Positions 1 to 5,173 of a DNA stretch of 5,180 nt are shown here, piece by piece (the first letter of the stretch is position 1; each line of letters starts with the position of its first letter). The notes beneath the pieces are model-generated. The model made no database searches, had not been told where the DNA came from, and saw only the letters and a program-made list of their open reading frames with translations. Source of the DNA: Deltaproteobacteria bacterium (GTDB lineage: Bacteria; Desulfobacterota; Desulfobacteria; Desulfobacterales; ETH-SRB1); contig JAJSZO010000192.1 in the NCBI GenBank assembly GCA_030262795.1, forward strand, positions 1-5,180, read 5' to 3'. Both the position numbers and the translations under genes were made by a program.

Positions 1-172
1 TAATATAGCGAGCGTTGAGAAAACCAAGAAAAAAGTAATGGAGGAAATCCATGAAGAAGTAAAAGATGAAAACTTTAACAACACGCCATTGGTTTGTGTA
101 ATGGATGGAGCATTGTATTTATGGGCTTTGTTTAAAGATATTTTTAAAGATATAGAAAACAAAGTTCTTATT

Positions 173-345
173 TTAGACATAAGGGGGGTATCCACTTCGC
201 TCTCCTCGCTACTGCCTAATCCCTTGAATTATCATTATATTCTCAGTATGGATGCGAATGGCCAAGTTTTGTCCACAACCAACTGTTTTTTTAGTAATTT
301 TCGATTCTTTTACGAGAGCGAAGTGGATACCCCCCTTTTAGACAT
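173..345. repeat. 8-bp target site duplication around MITE 1
   Basis: The direct repeats TTAGACAT lie at 173-180 and 338-345. The match extends two more T bases leftward (171-172) because the element's right end is also TT, so the exact junction is ambiguous by up to 2 bp. Confidence 0.85.
181..337. mobile_element. MITE-like element 1 (157 bp, 24-bp perfect TIRs)
   Basis: The ends at 181-204 and 314-337 are perfect 24-bp inverted repeats beginning AAGGGGGGTATCC. They are flanked by an exact 8-bp direct repeat, TTAGACAT, at 173-180 and 338-345. Removing the element plus one copy of the repeat restores a continuous LDIIHVLEYIW transposase core, which strongly supports a real insertion. The interior (205-313) has no start-to-stop frame of its own. 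This is the profile of a non-autonomous element moved in trans. An 8-bp duplication is used by several DDE families (for example ISL3 and IS1595), so the parent cannot be named from this window. The G6/C6 ends and long TIRs would fold into a strong hairpin in any read-through transcript. Confidence 0.88.
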
Positions 346-348
346 TAT

Positions 349-660
349 TCATGTTCTGGAATATATTTGGATTATTGCCCATATAAAGTGGCCTGCTTGA
401 AAATCAGCAATCCAAAACTGGCAGACCTTTCTTTCGGGCAAATTATCGACCGGTATCTTAAAAGCCTTGTCACATTGCAGCGCACAGCCAAAGGAGTTTT
501 GGTTGATCTTGATCCCGGATTCTTCAAAGAGTTCGGATTTCCTTATGACACTTCTTGAATTATATTCAGTTGCTGTATCTATCTCCATATCCATCAAGGC
601 ATGATGCAACAGGCACATTACAAGAATGTCGACGTATAAATACGCCCGGATCACGTCCAC
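349..660 (-). CDS. unrecognised minus-strand frame, possible gene remnant
   Basis: This is an open frame of 103 codons that would start at GTG (658-660), with an in-frame TAA a few codons upstream. The translation begins with a hydrophobic stretch (VIRAYLYVDILVMCLLHHALMDM), then a charged segment (RKSELFEESGIK), then a Cys-containing part (CALQCDKAFKIPVDNLPER). I do not recognise the family. The hydrophobic-then-charged pattern recalls transposase C-termini, but that is only a resemblance. There is no ribosome-binding site at this start; a good AAAGGAGGA lies on the minus strand near 711-720 but does not connect in frame. The 3' end runs into the ISKra4 remnant on the other strand, so this could be a chance frame or a decayed gene. 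Confidence 0.25.
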   Translation of the reverse strand: MDVIRAYLYVDILVMCLLHHALMDMEIDTATEYNSRSVIRKSELFEESGIKINQNSFGCALQCDKAFKIPVDNLPERKVCQFWIADFQAGHFIWAIIQIYSRT

Positions 661-907
661 TGCTATTTAACCGCGCCTATCTTCCGGTAAAATAAGTCCT
701 TTTCTCCACAATCCTCCTTTGATATCCTAAAAAGAATCTACAAAATACAAATATAAATCCATCAAATCAAACGGACGCTCATTCTGGCATTAATCAGAAT
801 GTAAAACTTGCACAAATCGTTTGACCGAATTATAGTATTCCGAAACGTTTGGGAAACTTTTAATATTAATTGCAAATTATCAATGGGAGCTGGAAGGCTT
901 AAAAAGT
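401..907. other. degenerate spacer without a convincing gene
   Basis: Apart from the doubtful minus-strand frame at 349-660, I see no intact gene here. Short open frames occur on both strands between 760 and 1000 without recognisable motifs or good ribosome-binding sites. In the frame that leads into the ATG at 908, translation is open back to a TAG at 833-835, so the downstream gene fragment may once have extended to about 836. The stretch looks like decayed mobile or accessory DNA. Confidence 0.5.
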
Positions 908-1117
908 ATGAGCACTCCCCATACAGGCCCTCTTTATCCATATCCAAGGGAATATCTGGTTGGCATGAAGCTGATGGCTGGTGGGCAGCAAGACAATGAG
1001 GATATTAGAAATCTTTTTATGGTTATGTCTGATCCGGAAAAGGAAAAAGCATGGAAATTAGCTCGCTTGATAAAACGAAATAAAAATCTTTCCAAAATAT
1101 TAAAGGAAGGGCGCTAA
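908..1117 (+). CDS. 69-aa protein resembling the C-terminus of a DUF6036/AbiEii-type nucleotidyltransferase; probable remnant
   Basis: The central motif YPREYLVGMKLMAGGQQDNEDI resembles the 'PEYLLAMKLxAGRxxDxEDI' segment that forms the start of the C-terminal helical part in DUF6036/AbiEii-like nucleotidyltransferase toxins. The tail (KAWKLARLIKRNKNLSKILKEGR) is basic and helical. The catalytic nucleotidyltransferase core (the GS...DxD type motif) expected about 100 residues earlier is absent, and the frame is closed by a TAG at 833-835, so this is most likely the 3' remnant of a longer gene. A GGAAGG at 892-897 lies 10 nt before the ATG, so expression as a small protein cannot be excluded. 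The family call rests on a short motif only. Confidence 0.45.
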   Translation: MSTPHTGPLYPYPREYLVGMKLMAGGQQDNEDIRNLFMVMSDPEKEKAWKLARLIKRNKNLSKILKEGR

Positions 1118-1165
1118 AGCTTGTATAAATGACTCCCCCCTCTGATTTAAGCCATTAATATGATT

Positions 1166-1196
1166 TTGACAACAACCTGAAAATCACTCTTTCTAT
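1166..1196 (+). promoter_or_regulatory. possible sigma70 promoter for the glycosyltransferase gene
   Basis: A perfect -35 hexamer TTGACA lies at 1166-1171 in the 105-bp gap before the gene at 1223. The -10 is poor: the best candidates (TTTCTA at 1190-1195, TTCTAT at 1191-1196) match the consensus weakly and stand 18-19 bp away. The call is therefore tentative. Confidence 0.3.
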
Positions 1197-1222
1197 GCAA
1201 AAAAATTGGAAATCAGAAGAGA

Positions 1223-2962
1223 ATGATCGAAAAAGACCGGAACAGTAGAACTGTAACATTCCTCTTATACATGACGATTTTCGGATTTATGATCACCGAA
1301 ATTCTCCTTAATTTTACCCCCCCCATATCCCGCGATGCCCTGATTCATCATCTGGCCATTCCCAAGCTCTGGCTTGAGCATGGAGGATTTTATGAGATTC
1401 CCTGGGCGGATTTTTCGTACTATCCTATGAACATTGATTTCCTTTATTTCATTTCTCTCTATTTTAATAATGATATAGTACCAAAGTTTATCCATTTTGC
1501 ATTCGGTCTTGGGACCGGCCTGCTGGTGTATTGCTACATCAAAAACAGGCTGGGCAAAAACTGGGGACTTCTGGGTTTTCTGATTTTTTTCAGCACGCCC
1601 GCTGTTGCCCGCCTTTCAACAACAGCCTATGTAGATCTTGGAATGGTTTTTTTTGCAACTGCGAGCCTCCTGGCGTTTGTCAGATGGCGTGATGGGAGTT
1701 ACAAAGATACAAAATGGTTCGTTCTGTCTGCCGTTTGTATGGGACTTGCGTTAGGAGCAAAATATAATGCTCTGATCGCATGGCTCTTTTTGAACCTGAT
1801 GATGGTTTTTTATTATTCAAGAGACACAAAAAAAGGACTGCCGACGCTGGGATATGGCGTTGCATTCTTTGCAATTGCCCTTCTTGTTGTTTCTCCCTGG
1901 TTTATTAAAAATTGTATCCAGACTGGAAACCCCATATATCCGCTCTTTGACAGCTTTTTTAAAGCATTCTATCATGCAGGCGATGGAAGCGACGGCCTTT
2001 CTGTGACTACTAAGAGCAATTGGATTGCCAATATCTTTCAGAGAAGAGAGGTTGTGTTCGGCGAAAGTTTTCTGGAAACACTTTTCATTCCAATTCGAAT
2101 GTTTTTCCAGGGAAAAGATGATTCCGTTCAGTATTTTGACGGCGTTCTGAACCCGATTCTCATAGTCATGCTTCCTTTTGTTTTTCTGAACAAAAAGTTC
2201 AACCGTGACAAGGTATTTTTCTTGCTCTTTTCGGTCTTTTTTCTTTTCATGGCTTACTTTCTTACGGTCATACGCATAAGATACATCCTGCCGGTAGTTC
2301 CGTTCCTGGCCATTCTGAGTGTCATTGGGATAAAGAATATTGTAGAATGGGCAGGCAATAAATTCGGTTCGGTTCGGCAGATTGGTTTGATCAGCATATC
2401 TGCAATTGTAATAATGTTTATTTCCTTTAACCTTCTCTACTTAAAGAACTATTTCAATACTATCCAACCTGTAAGATACATCCTTAATCAGGAAACAAAA
2501 GACGAATTTCTGAGCCGCAACATAGGAAGTTACCCTGCAATGAAATACATCAACAAAAACCTGCCGAATGATGTCAGGATTTTCCTGATGTTTCTCGGCA
2601 GGCGTGGCTATTATCTAAACAGACCATATTATTATGAAAGATCATTCGGCATGAAAACCATAAGGGGTATGGTTAAAGCTTCTGCAGATAAACAGCATTT
2701 TCAGACATATCTCAAATCTCTGGATTGCACCCATATTCTGATGCGGACAAATCTTGTTAATAAGTATTTACATGACAATTTTTCGGAAAAGATAATTATC
2801 CGCTTCCTGGATATTGTGAAAGAATGCTTGGCTCCTATTTATGAATCGAATGGGTATGCAGTAATGGAACTAAAAAATGATCGGCAAAAAATAATTGATA
2901 CCGTGGCATCTGAAAGTAACCACCAGACCGGAACAAAAAATCCTGCCTCTTCAGAGGATTAA
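1223..2962 (+). CDS. GT-C superfamily membrane glycosyltransferase (ArnT/PMT-like, family 39 type)
   Basis: This 579-residue multi-pass membrane protein probably transfers a sugar from a polyprenyl-phosphate carrier to a lipid, glycan or protein on the outer face of the inner membrane. The first membrane segment is at about residues 11-31. It is followed by a periplasmic loop with PISRDALIHHLAIPKLW, whose Asp38 sits where GT-C enzymes carry their catalytic acid. Further hydrophobic segments lie near 85-105, 113-130, 135-152, 165-198, 208-227, 305-322, 330-350, 352-370 and 384-409. A loop with WFIKNCIQTGNPIYPLFDSFF is typical of this family. The last 160 or so residues (from about 415) are soluble and contain the aromatic YLNRPYYYE segment. 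The length is normal for the family and the gene looks intact. The ATG is preceded closely by AGAAGAGA, a modest ribosome-binding site. The gene stands alone; the exporter permease at 4772 is the only functionally related neighbour. Acceptor and sugar cannot be read from the sequence. Confidence 0.8.
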   Translation: MIEKDRNSRTVTFLLYMTIFGFMITEILLNFTPPISRDALIHHLAIPKLWLEHGGFYEIPWADFSYYPMNIDFLYFISLYFNNDIVPKFIHFAFGLGTGLLVYCYIKNRLGKNWGLLGFLIFFSTPAVARLSTTAYVDLGMVFFATASLLAFVRWRDGSYKDTKWFVLSAVCMGLALGAKYNALIAWLFLNLMMVFYYSRDTKKGLPTLGYGVAFFAIALLVVSPWFIKNCIQTGNPIYPLFDSFFKAFYHAGDGSDGLSVTTKSNWIANIFQRREVVFGESFLETLFIPIRMFFQGKDDSVQYFDGVLNPILIVMLPFVFLNKKFNRDKVFFLLFSVFFLFMAYFLTVIRIRYILPVVPFLAILSVIGIKNIVEWAGNKFGSVRQIGLISISAIVIMFISFNLLYLKNYFNTIQPVRYILNQETKDEFLSRNIGSYPAMKYINKNLPNDVRIFLMFLGRRGYYLNRPYYYERSFGMKTIRGMVKASADKQHFQTYLKSLDCTHILMRTNLVNKYLHDNFSEKIIIRFLDIVKECLAPIYESNGYAVMELKNDRQKIIDTVASESNHQTGTKNPASSED

Positions 2963-2983
2963 TATTGATATTTGCGCTATCAC

Positions 2984-2998
2984 CGGTTATGATAACCG
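2984..2998. other. short dyad after the glycosyltransferase gene
   Basis: CGGTTAT and ATAACCG form a perfect 7-bp inverted repeat around a single base. A hairpin would have only about 5 bp of stem and no clear T-run follows, so it is a weak terminator candidate at best. No better terminator for the upstream gene is visible. Confidence 0.25.
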
Positions 2999-3101
2999 TC
3001 CTGTTTTATTGAGTAATCATCACAATATCAACATGGGAACGTCTGGCTTGATTATCCGGGCGCAAAGCCGGCAGAAAATATTGGCAGACAAAACCGAATG
3101 A

Positions 3102-3344
3102 AAACAAAGGCTTTGGATTTTTTTCAGTGCTGTAGTCATTTGGGAAATAAGGATCAAGCAGGCATTAGGAAAACTGGCAATCCCCCAAAATTTTCAAAAA
3201 GTGTTAAATGCCCAGCCCTTTGAGGTGTTGGATATAACTGTTGAACACGCGCATGCGATCGGAGATCTTTCGGCACATCACCGAGACCCATTTGGCAGGA
3301 TGCTTGTAGCCCAAACAAAAGTAGAACCATGCCTATCCGGTTAA
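3102..3344 (+). pseudogene. VapC-type PIN-domain toxin, broken
   Basis: The frame encodes 80 residues: FFSAVVIWEIRIKQALGKL (7-25), ITVEHAHAIGDLSAHHRDPFGRMLVAQ (45-71). These match the middle and C-terminal part of VapC ribonuclease toxins ('SAVSLWEIAIKxxLGKL ... LPLHHRDPFDRLLIAQA'). The N-terminal third with the first catalytic Asp ('LDTHVLLW') is missing. An in-frame TGA at 3099-3101 closes the frame, although the codons before it (AQSRQKILADKTE) look like a continuation of the same gene. No usable start codon exists in the fragment. The second Asp of the usual DPFDR motif is Gly here. The last six codons and the stop come from the inserted element that starts at 3328. No VapB antitoxin gene is visible. 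The gene is dead by several independent lesions. Confidence 0.78.
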
Positions 3345-3491
3345 CCCCCAAAATAATTTATAAAAAACGACATAACCGGTTGTAAATAATGGATTAAATG
3401 TATATGTAAGCCTCGAAGACCTATTCGAAGCAAAATGATCAATAATAACAAACGGTTTGATCATTTTGTGGGAGACAACCGGATAGGCATG
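3328..3491. mobile_element. MITE-like element 2 (164 bp, 15-bp TIRs)
   Basis: CATGCCTATCCGGTT at 3328-3342 is matched perfectly by its reverse complement at 3477-3491. The flanks AGTAGAAC (3320-3327) and AGTAGAAT (3492-3499) form an 8-bp direct repeat with one mismatch at the last base. The element has no coding frame of its own. It sits inside the 3' end of the vapC remnant. Removing it together with one repeat copy lets the VapC frame continue from VAQTKVE for ten more codons to a TGA at 3526-3528. It differs from element 1 in TIR sequence but shares the size class and 8-bp duplication. The single mismatch suggests an older insertion, or a boundary shifted by one base. Confidence 0.7.
3431..3468. 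repeat. 12-bp perfect hairpin inside MITE 2
   Basis: CAAAATGATCAA (3431-3442) and TTGATCATTTTG (3457-3468) are perfect reverse complements separated by 14 bases. The stem is AT-rich and is not followed by a T-run, so it is more likely a sub-terminal structural or binding feature of the element than a terminator. Confidence 0.7.
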
Positions 3492-3519
3492 AGTAGAATA
3501 TCCAACGTCGAATGTTTTC

Positions 3520-3548
3520 TTGACCTGAAATGGAAGGGTTGATAGTAT
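3520..3548 (+). promoter_or_regulatory. sigma70-like promoter of the toxin-antitoxin operon
   Basis: TTGACC (3520-3525) and TAGTAT (3543-3548) are 17 bp apart, the ideal spacing, with the -10 matching four of six consensus bases. An overlapping TATAAA (3546-3551) would be 20 bp away. The promoter lies just 28 bp beyond the right end of MITE 2 and about 65-90 bp before the first gene. Confidence 0.5.
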
Positions 3549-3557
3549 AAATAGAGA

Positions 3558-3589
3558 GCGTCGAGGGAAAAATTAAGGGAAGGCGACGC
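3558..3589 (+). promoter_or_regulatory. inverted repeat in the leader of the TA operon, possible operator
   Basis: GCGTCG (3558-3563) and CGACGC (3584-3589) are perfect 6-bp inverted copies separated by 20 bases, located between the putative -10 and the ribosome-binding site. Toxin-antitoxin operons are usually autoregulated through such dyads, so this is a candidate binding site. The short arms leave chance as a real option. Confidence 0.3.
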
Positions 3590-3597
3590 GGTACCAG

Positions 3598-3603
3598 AGG
3601 AGG
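3598..3603 (+). promoter_or_regulatory. strong ribosome-binding site (AGGAGG)
   Basis: A full AGGAGG stands 8 nt before the ATG at 3612 and fixes that start. It is the strongest site in the window, in keeping with high antitoxin synthesis. Confidence 0.8.
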
Positions 3604-3611
3604 ACAAAAGA

Positions 3612-3902
3612 ATGACTGAACTCAGATTGGTTTCCACGCGCAAACACCAGGTAAGACCGCTCGTGGAAGCGGCGTTAGCAAATGAATTACGTCTTATGGA
3701 AGTTGGTATTCGCCGAACAGAACAAAGACTCCTGGAATTTGAACAAAAATATCATCTTGGGACTCAGCGCTTCATCGCCCGTTATGAAAACGATGAAATG
3801 GAAGAGACTATGGATTTTGATGAATGGATTGGGGAGTTCAGGCTGTTGGCACGGTTACGGGAAAAGGCGGACACACTAAAGGATATCCGGTTTGCGAGTT
3901 GA
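3612..3902 (+). CDS. putative antitoxin of a TumE-family (DUF6516) toxin-antitoxin pair
   Basis: This is a 96-residue, highly charged and largely helical protein without a signal peptide or membrane segment. Residues 14-48 look like one long amphipathic helix (RPLVEAALANELRLMEVGI...RLLEFEQKY). They are followed by an acidic patch (ENDEMEETMDFDEW, 59-72) and a second helix (RLLARLREKADTLKD). I know of no catalytic motif and recognise no DNA-binding fold. The role is inferred from position: it is the first gene of a two-gene operon, and its stop codon overlaps the start of the toxin gene by 11 bp. That arrangement is typical of antitoxin-toxin pairs, and small helical proteins of this style are commonly found before DUF6516 genes. 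A promoter-like sequence and an AGGAGG precede it. The gene appears complete. Confidence 0.65.
   Translation: MTELRLVSTRKHQVRPLVEAALANELRLMEVGIRRTEQRLLEFEQKYHLGTQRFIARYENDEMEETMDFDEWIGEFRLLARLREKADTLKDIRFAS
3878..3883 (+). promoter_or_regulatory. ribosome-binding site that selects the TTG start of the toxin
   Basis: AAAGGA inside the end of the upstream gene lies 8 nt before TTG at 3892. No ATG or GTG is available at the expected N-terminus, so this spacing supports the unusual start codon and coupling to translation of the upstream gene. Confidence 0.65.
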
Positions 3903-4281
3903 AACTTATTTCCAGCAGATCGAAAAAATCATTGAAGCATGTCCTGTTATTCAGCTATCAAATGTCACGTATGAGAAACGTGGCACACACGAGGGATTCA
4001 TTCGCGGAGAACTCTGCTTCGTGGATGGTTCTGTTTTTTATTTTCGCGAATTTATTGACGTTGAAATAACCACAGACCGGTTAATGTATGCCTATCAATT
4101 CATTGATTCTTTACAAAAACTGGTGTTTCGTTATGATAACACTGGTCACCATAAAAAGTTAGGACTTTCTACTTATCCCCACCACAAACATGACGGCGTT
4201 GAAACCATGGTTATCCCCTCGGCGGCTCCGGATTTAGCCACTGTTCTTCAAGAGATTGAATCACTGATACAACTCTCCTAA
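3892..4281 (+). CDS. TumE-family (DUF6516) toxin
   Basis: The 129-residue protein matches the family from end to end: YFQQIEKIIEACPVI (6-20), GFIRGELCFVDGSVFYFREF (35-54), the conserved FRYDN (79-83) followed by HH (86-87), then STYPHHKHDG (93-102) and a C-terminal helix ATVLQEIESLI. The Arg/Asp/His-rich FRYDNxxHH...PHHKH block is the family hallmark and the likely functional centre, though the biochemical activity cannot be read from sequence. NCBI-style naming places these proteins in a toxin-antitoxin TumE family. All conserved blocks are present, so the toxin looks intact. Translation starts at TTG, a weak codon, 11 bp inside the preceding gene; this would keep toxin output below antitoxin output. 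Confidence 0.8.
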   Translation: MRVETYFQQIEKIIEACPVIQLSNVTYEKRGTHEGFIRGELCFVDGSVFYFREFIDVEITTDRLMYAYQFIDSLQKLVFRYDNTGHHKKLGLSTYPHHKHDGVETMVIPSAAPDLATVLQEIESLIQLS

Positions 4282-4526
4282 TCAACAGGAGTACATCCCA
4301 GTTAAATAACAGCGTTGCGCTTCATGCAGGACGTAACTTAAAGGTCAAAGCCGAAAGCTGAATGCTGATTATTATAATCCTCACCGCCGCACTCAACAGT
4401 GGATCTCAATGTGAGAAATGGGAAATTTCGTTTCGTGTTGAATTTTGCATTTTTTATGGTTAACCGATAACTCTATGGAAAACAAAAGAAAATTCGGAAT
4501 ATGAATTCAGAGCAAGAGTCAAGAGC

Positions 4527-4553
4527 AAGCTTGCCCCAGGCTTTTATTTTTTT
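4527..4553 (+). terminator. intrinsic terminator
   Basis: AAGCTTG (4527-4533) pairs with CAGGCTT (4537-4543) through seven pairs including one G-U, closing a CCC loop. A T-rich tract (TTTTATTTTTTT, 4542-4553) follows immediately. It lies about 245 bp after the toxin gene and would insulate the exporter operon from upstream transcription. Confidence 0.6.
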
Positions 4554-4759
4554 ACTGATCAGCAAGAAGCTTCTCTGCAAATTCGAAGTCTTGCCGTAGA
4601 GATCGGTGAGCAAAGATAAGTTTGACGCTCTTATCCCGAAACTGGAAAAACTACCACGTGTCTTAATTTGGGAAGCAAAGAAGAAATAAATAAAAATTTA
4701 GACAATAATACGTATAAAAACAATGGGTTTTATTTCTTATGCATTGTAATTGAAGGGGC

Positions 4760-4763
4760 GGAG
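4760..4763 (+). promoter_or_regulatory. ribosome-binding site of the exporter permease
   Basis: GGAG within GGGGCGGAG lies 8 nt before the ATG at 4772 and supports that start. Confidence 0.65.
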
Positions 4764-4771
4764 CTGGGTAA

Positions 4772-5173
4772 ATGCCAAACAGAGAACTTGTAATTGAGGC
4801 TGGCCGAACAGAGCGACAATACTGGAAAGACCTGTGGAATTACAGGGAACTGTTCTACTTTCTTGCCTGGCGCGACATTTTTGTTCGGTACAAACAGACT
4901 GTGATCGGGATTCTCTGGGCACTGATTCGGCCTTTGTTAATAATGCTGGTCTTTACTATTGTATTCGGCAAGCTTGCAAAACTGCCATCTGAAGAAGTGC
5001 CCTACCCCATACTGGTTTTTGCTGCCATGCTTCCATGGCAATTCTTTGCAAATGCTTTTTCAGAATCAAGCAATAGTTTAATAGGTAATGCCAACCTCAT
5101 TTCAAAGGTGTATTTCCCACGTCTTGTCATACCTACAAGCTCGGTAATTGTCAGTTTTGTTGATTTTCTCTAA
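4772..5173 (+). CDS. wzm: ABC-2 type polysaccharide exporter permease (Wzm-like), N-terminal half, apparently frameshifted
   Basis: The product is the membrane subunit of an ABC exporter that, with a Wzt ATPase, moves lipid-linked O-antigen or capsule chains across the inner membrane. The N-terminus ELVIEAGRTERQYWKDLWNYRELFYFLAWRDIFVRYKQT and the following IGILWALIRPLL (45-56) are characteristic, as are LPWQFFANAFSESSNSLIGNANLISKVYFPRLVIP further on. Membrane segments fall near residues 45-65, 76-96 and 115-133. Family members are usually about 260-280 residues; here the frame stops at TAA 5171-5173 after 133. The last bases read GATTTTCTCTAATCGGG: removing one CT would give VDFLIG and continue the frame as expected, so a 2-bp duplication (mutation or sequencing error) is likely. 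Only 7 bases remain in the window, so the rest cannot be seen. Confidence 0.8.
   Translation: MPNRELVIEAGRTERQYWKDLWNYRELFYFLAWRDIFVRYKQTVIGILWALIRPLLIMLVFTIVFGKLAKLPSEEVPYPILVFAAMLPWQFFANAFSESSNSLIGNANLISKVYFPRLVIPTSSVIVSFVDFL

Larger units (their letters stand above)
2..400 (+). pseudogene. ISKra4-family transposase, internal fragment interrupted by a MITE
   Basis: The frame is open from the left edge of the window, so the true start lies outside; the first ATG in view is at 38. The translation reads ASVEKTKKKVMEEIHEEV, then PLVCVMDGALYLW, then (after the inserted element) LDIIHVLEYIW. This order matches the catalytic core of ISKra4 transposases, where a 'xxDG' Asp and a 'LDxIHVLEYLW' Asp are likely two of the DDE residues. 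The third acidic residue and all of the C-terminal region are missing: homology fades after IAHIKW and a TGA follows at 398-400. The element at 181-337 splits the gene between the two motifs but keeps the frame, adding 55 codons. The family match comes from motif recognition. The gene is almost certainly non-functional because it is both truncated and interrupted. Confidence 0.75.
3320..3499. repeat. 8-bp target site duplication around MITE 2 (7 of 8 identical)
   Basis: AGTAGAAC at 3320-3327 and AGTAGAAT at 3492-3499 directly abut the inverted repeats. A 7-bp duplication plus one unpaired C at 3327 is the alternative reading. Confidence 0.6.
4282..4771. other. 490-bp spacer between the TA operon and the exporter permease
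   Basis: There is no convincing gene here. A minus-strand frame of 32 codons (4650 to a TAA at 4552-4554) reads DKSVKLIFAHRSLRQDFEFAEKLLADQ, which looks protein-like and may be the C-terminal scrap of a lost gene. An overlapping plus-strand frame ending at 4689 reads SKDKFDALIPKLEKLPRVLIWEAKKK, so at most one of the two can be genuine. The direct repeat AGAGCAAG occurs twice around 4510-4528. A terminator is listed separately. No clear promoter for the gene at 4772 can be seen in the AT-rich 4680-4750 stretch. Confidence 0.45.

Noticed and set aside
269..297. Possible promoter TTGTCC-17-TAGTAA inside MITE 1
   Set aside because: The -10 matches only three of six bases and there is no gene downstream for it to serve.
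367..558. Plus-strand frame of 63 codons antisense to the 349-660 frame
   Set aside because: It has no ribosome-binding site and no recognisable family, and its start lies inside the ISKra4 remnant in another frame.
808..999. Plus-strand frame of 63 codons overlapping the 908-1117 gene
   Set aside because: It has no recognisable motif and is the out-of-frame shadow of the better-supported nucleotidyltransferase-like fragment.
2946..2957. CCTCT/AGAGG hairpin at the end of the glycosyltransferase gene as a terminator
   Set aside because: It has a 5-bp stem with a 2-base loop, no T-run, and lies inside the coding sequence.
2895..3101. 68-codon frame spanning the glycosyltransferase end and the following spacer
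   Set aside because: Its first third is a shifted reading of the glycosyltransferase. Only its last codons may be meaningful, as the part of the vapC remnant before the internal TGA.
4754..4768. GGGGCGGAGCTGG resembling an ops/JUMPstart element (GGCGGTAG core) before the exporter gene
   Set aside because: The core lacks the T of GGCGGTAG, no other JUMPstart bases are seen upstream, and the same bases serve as the ribosome-binding site, so a chance likeness is simpler.
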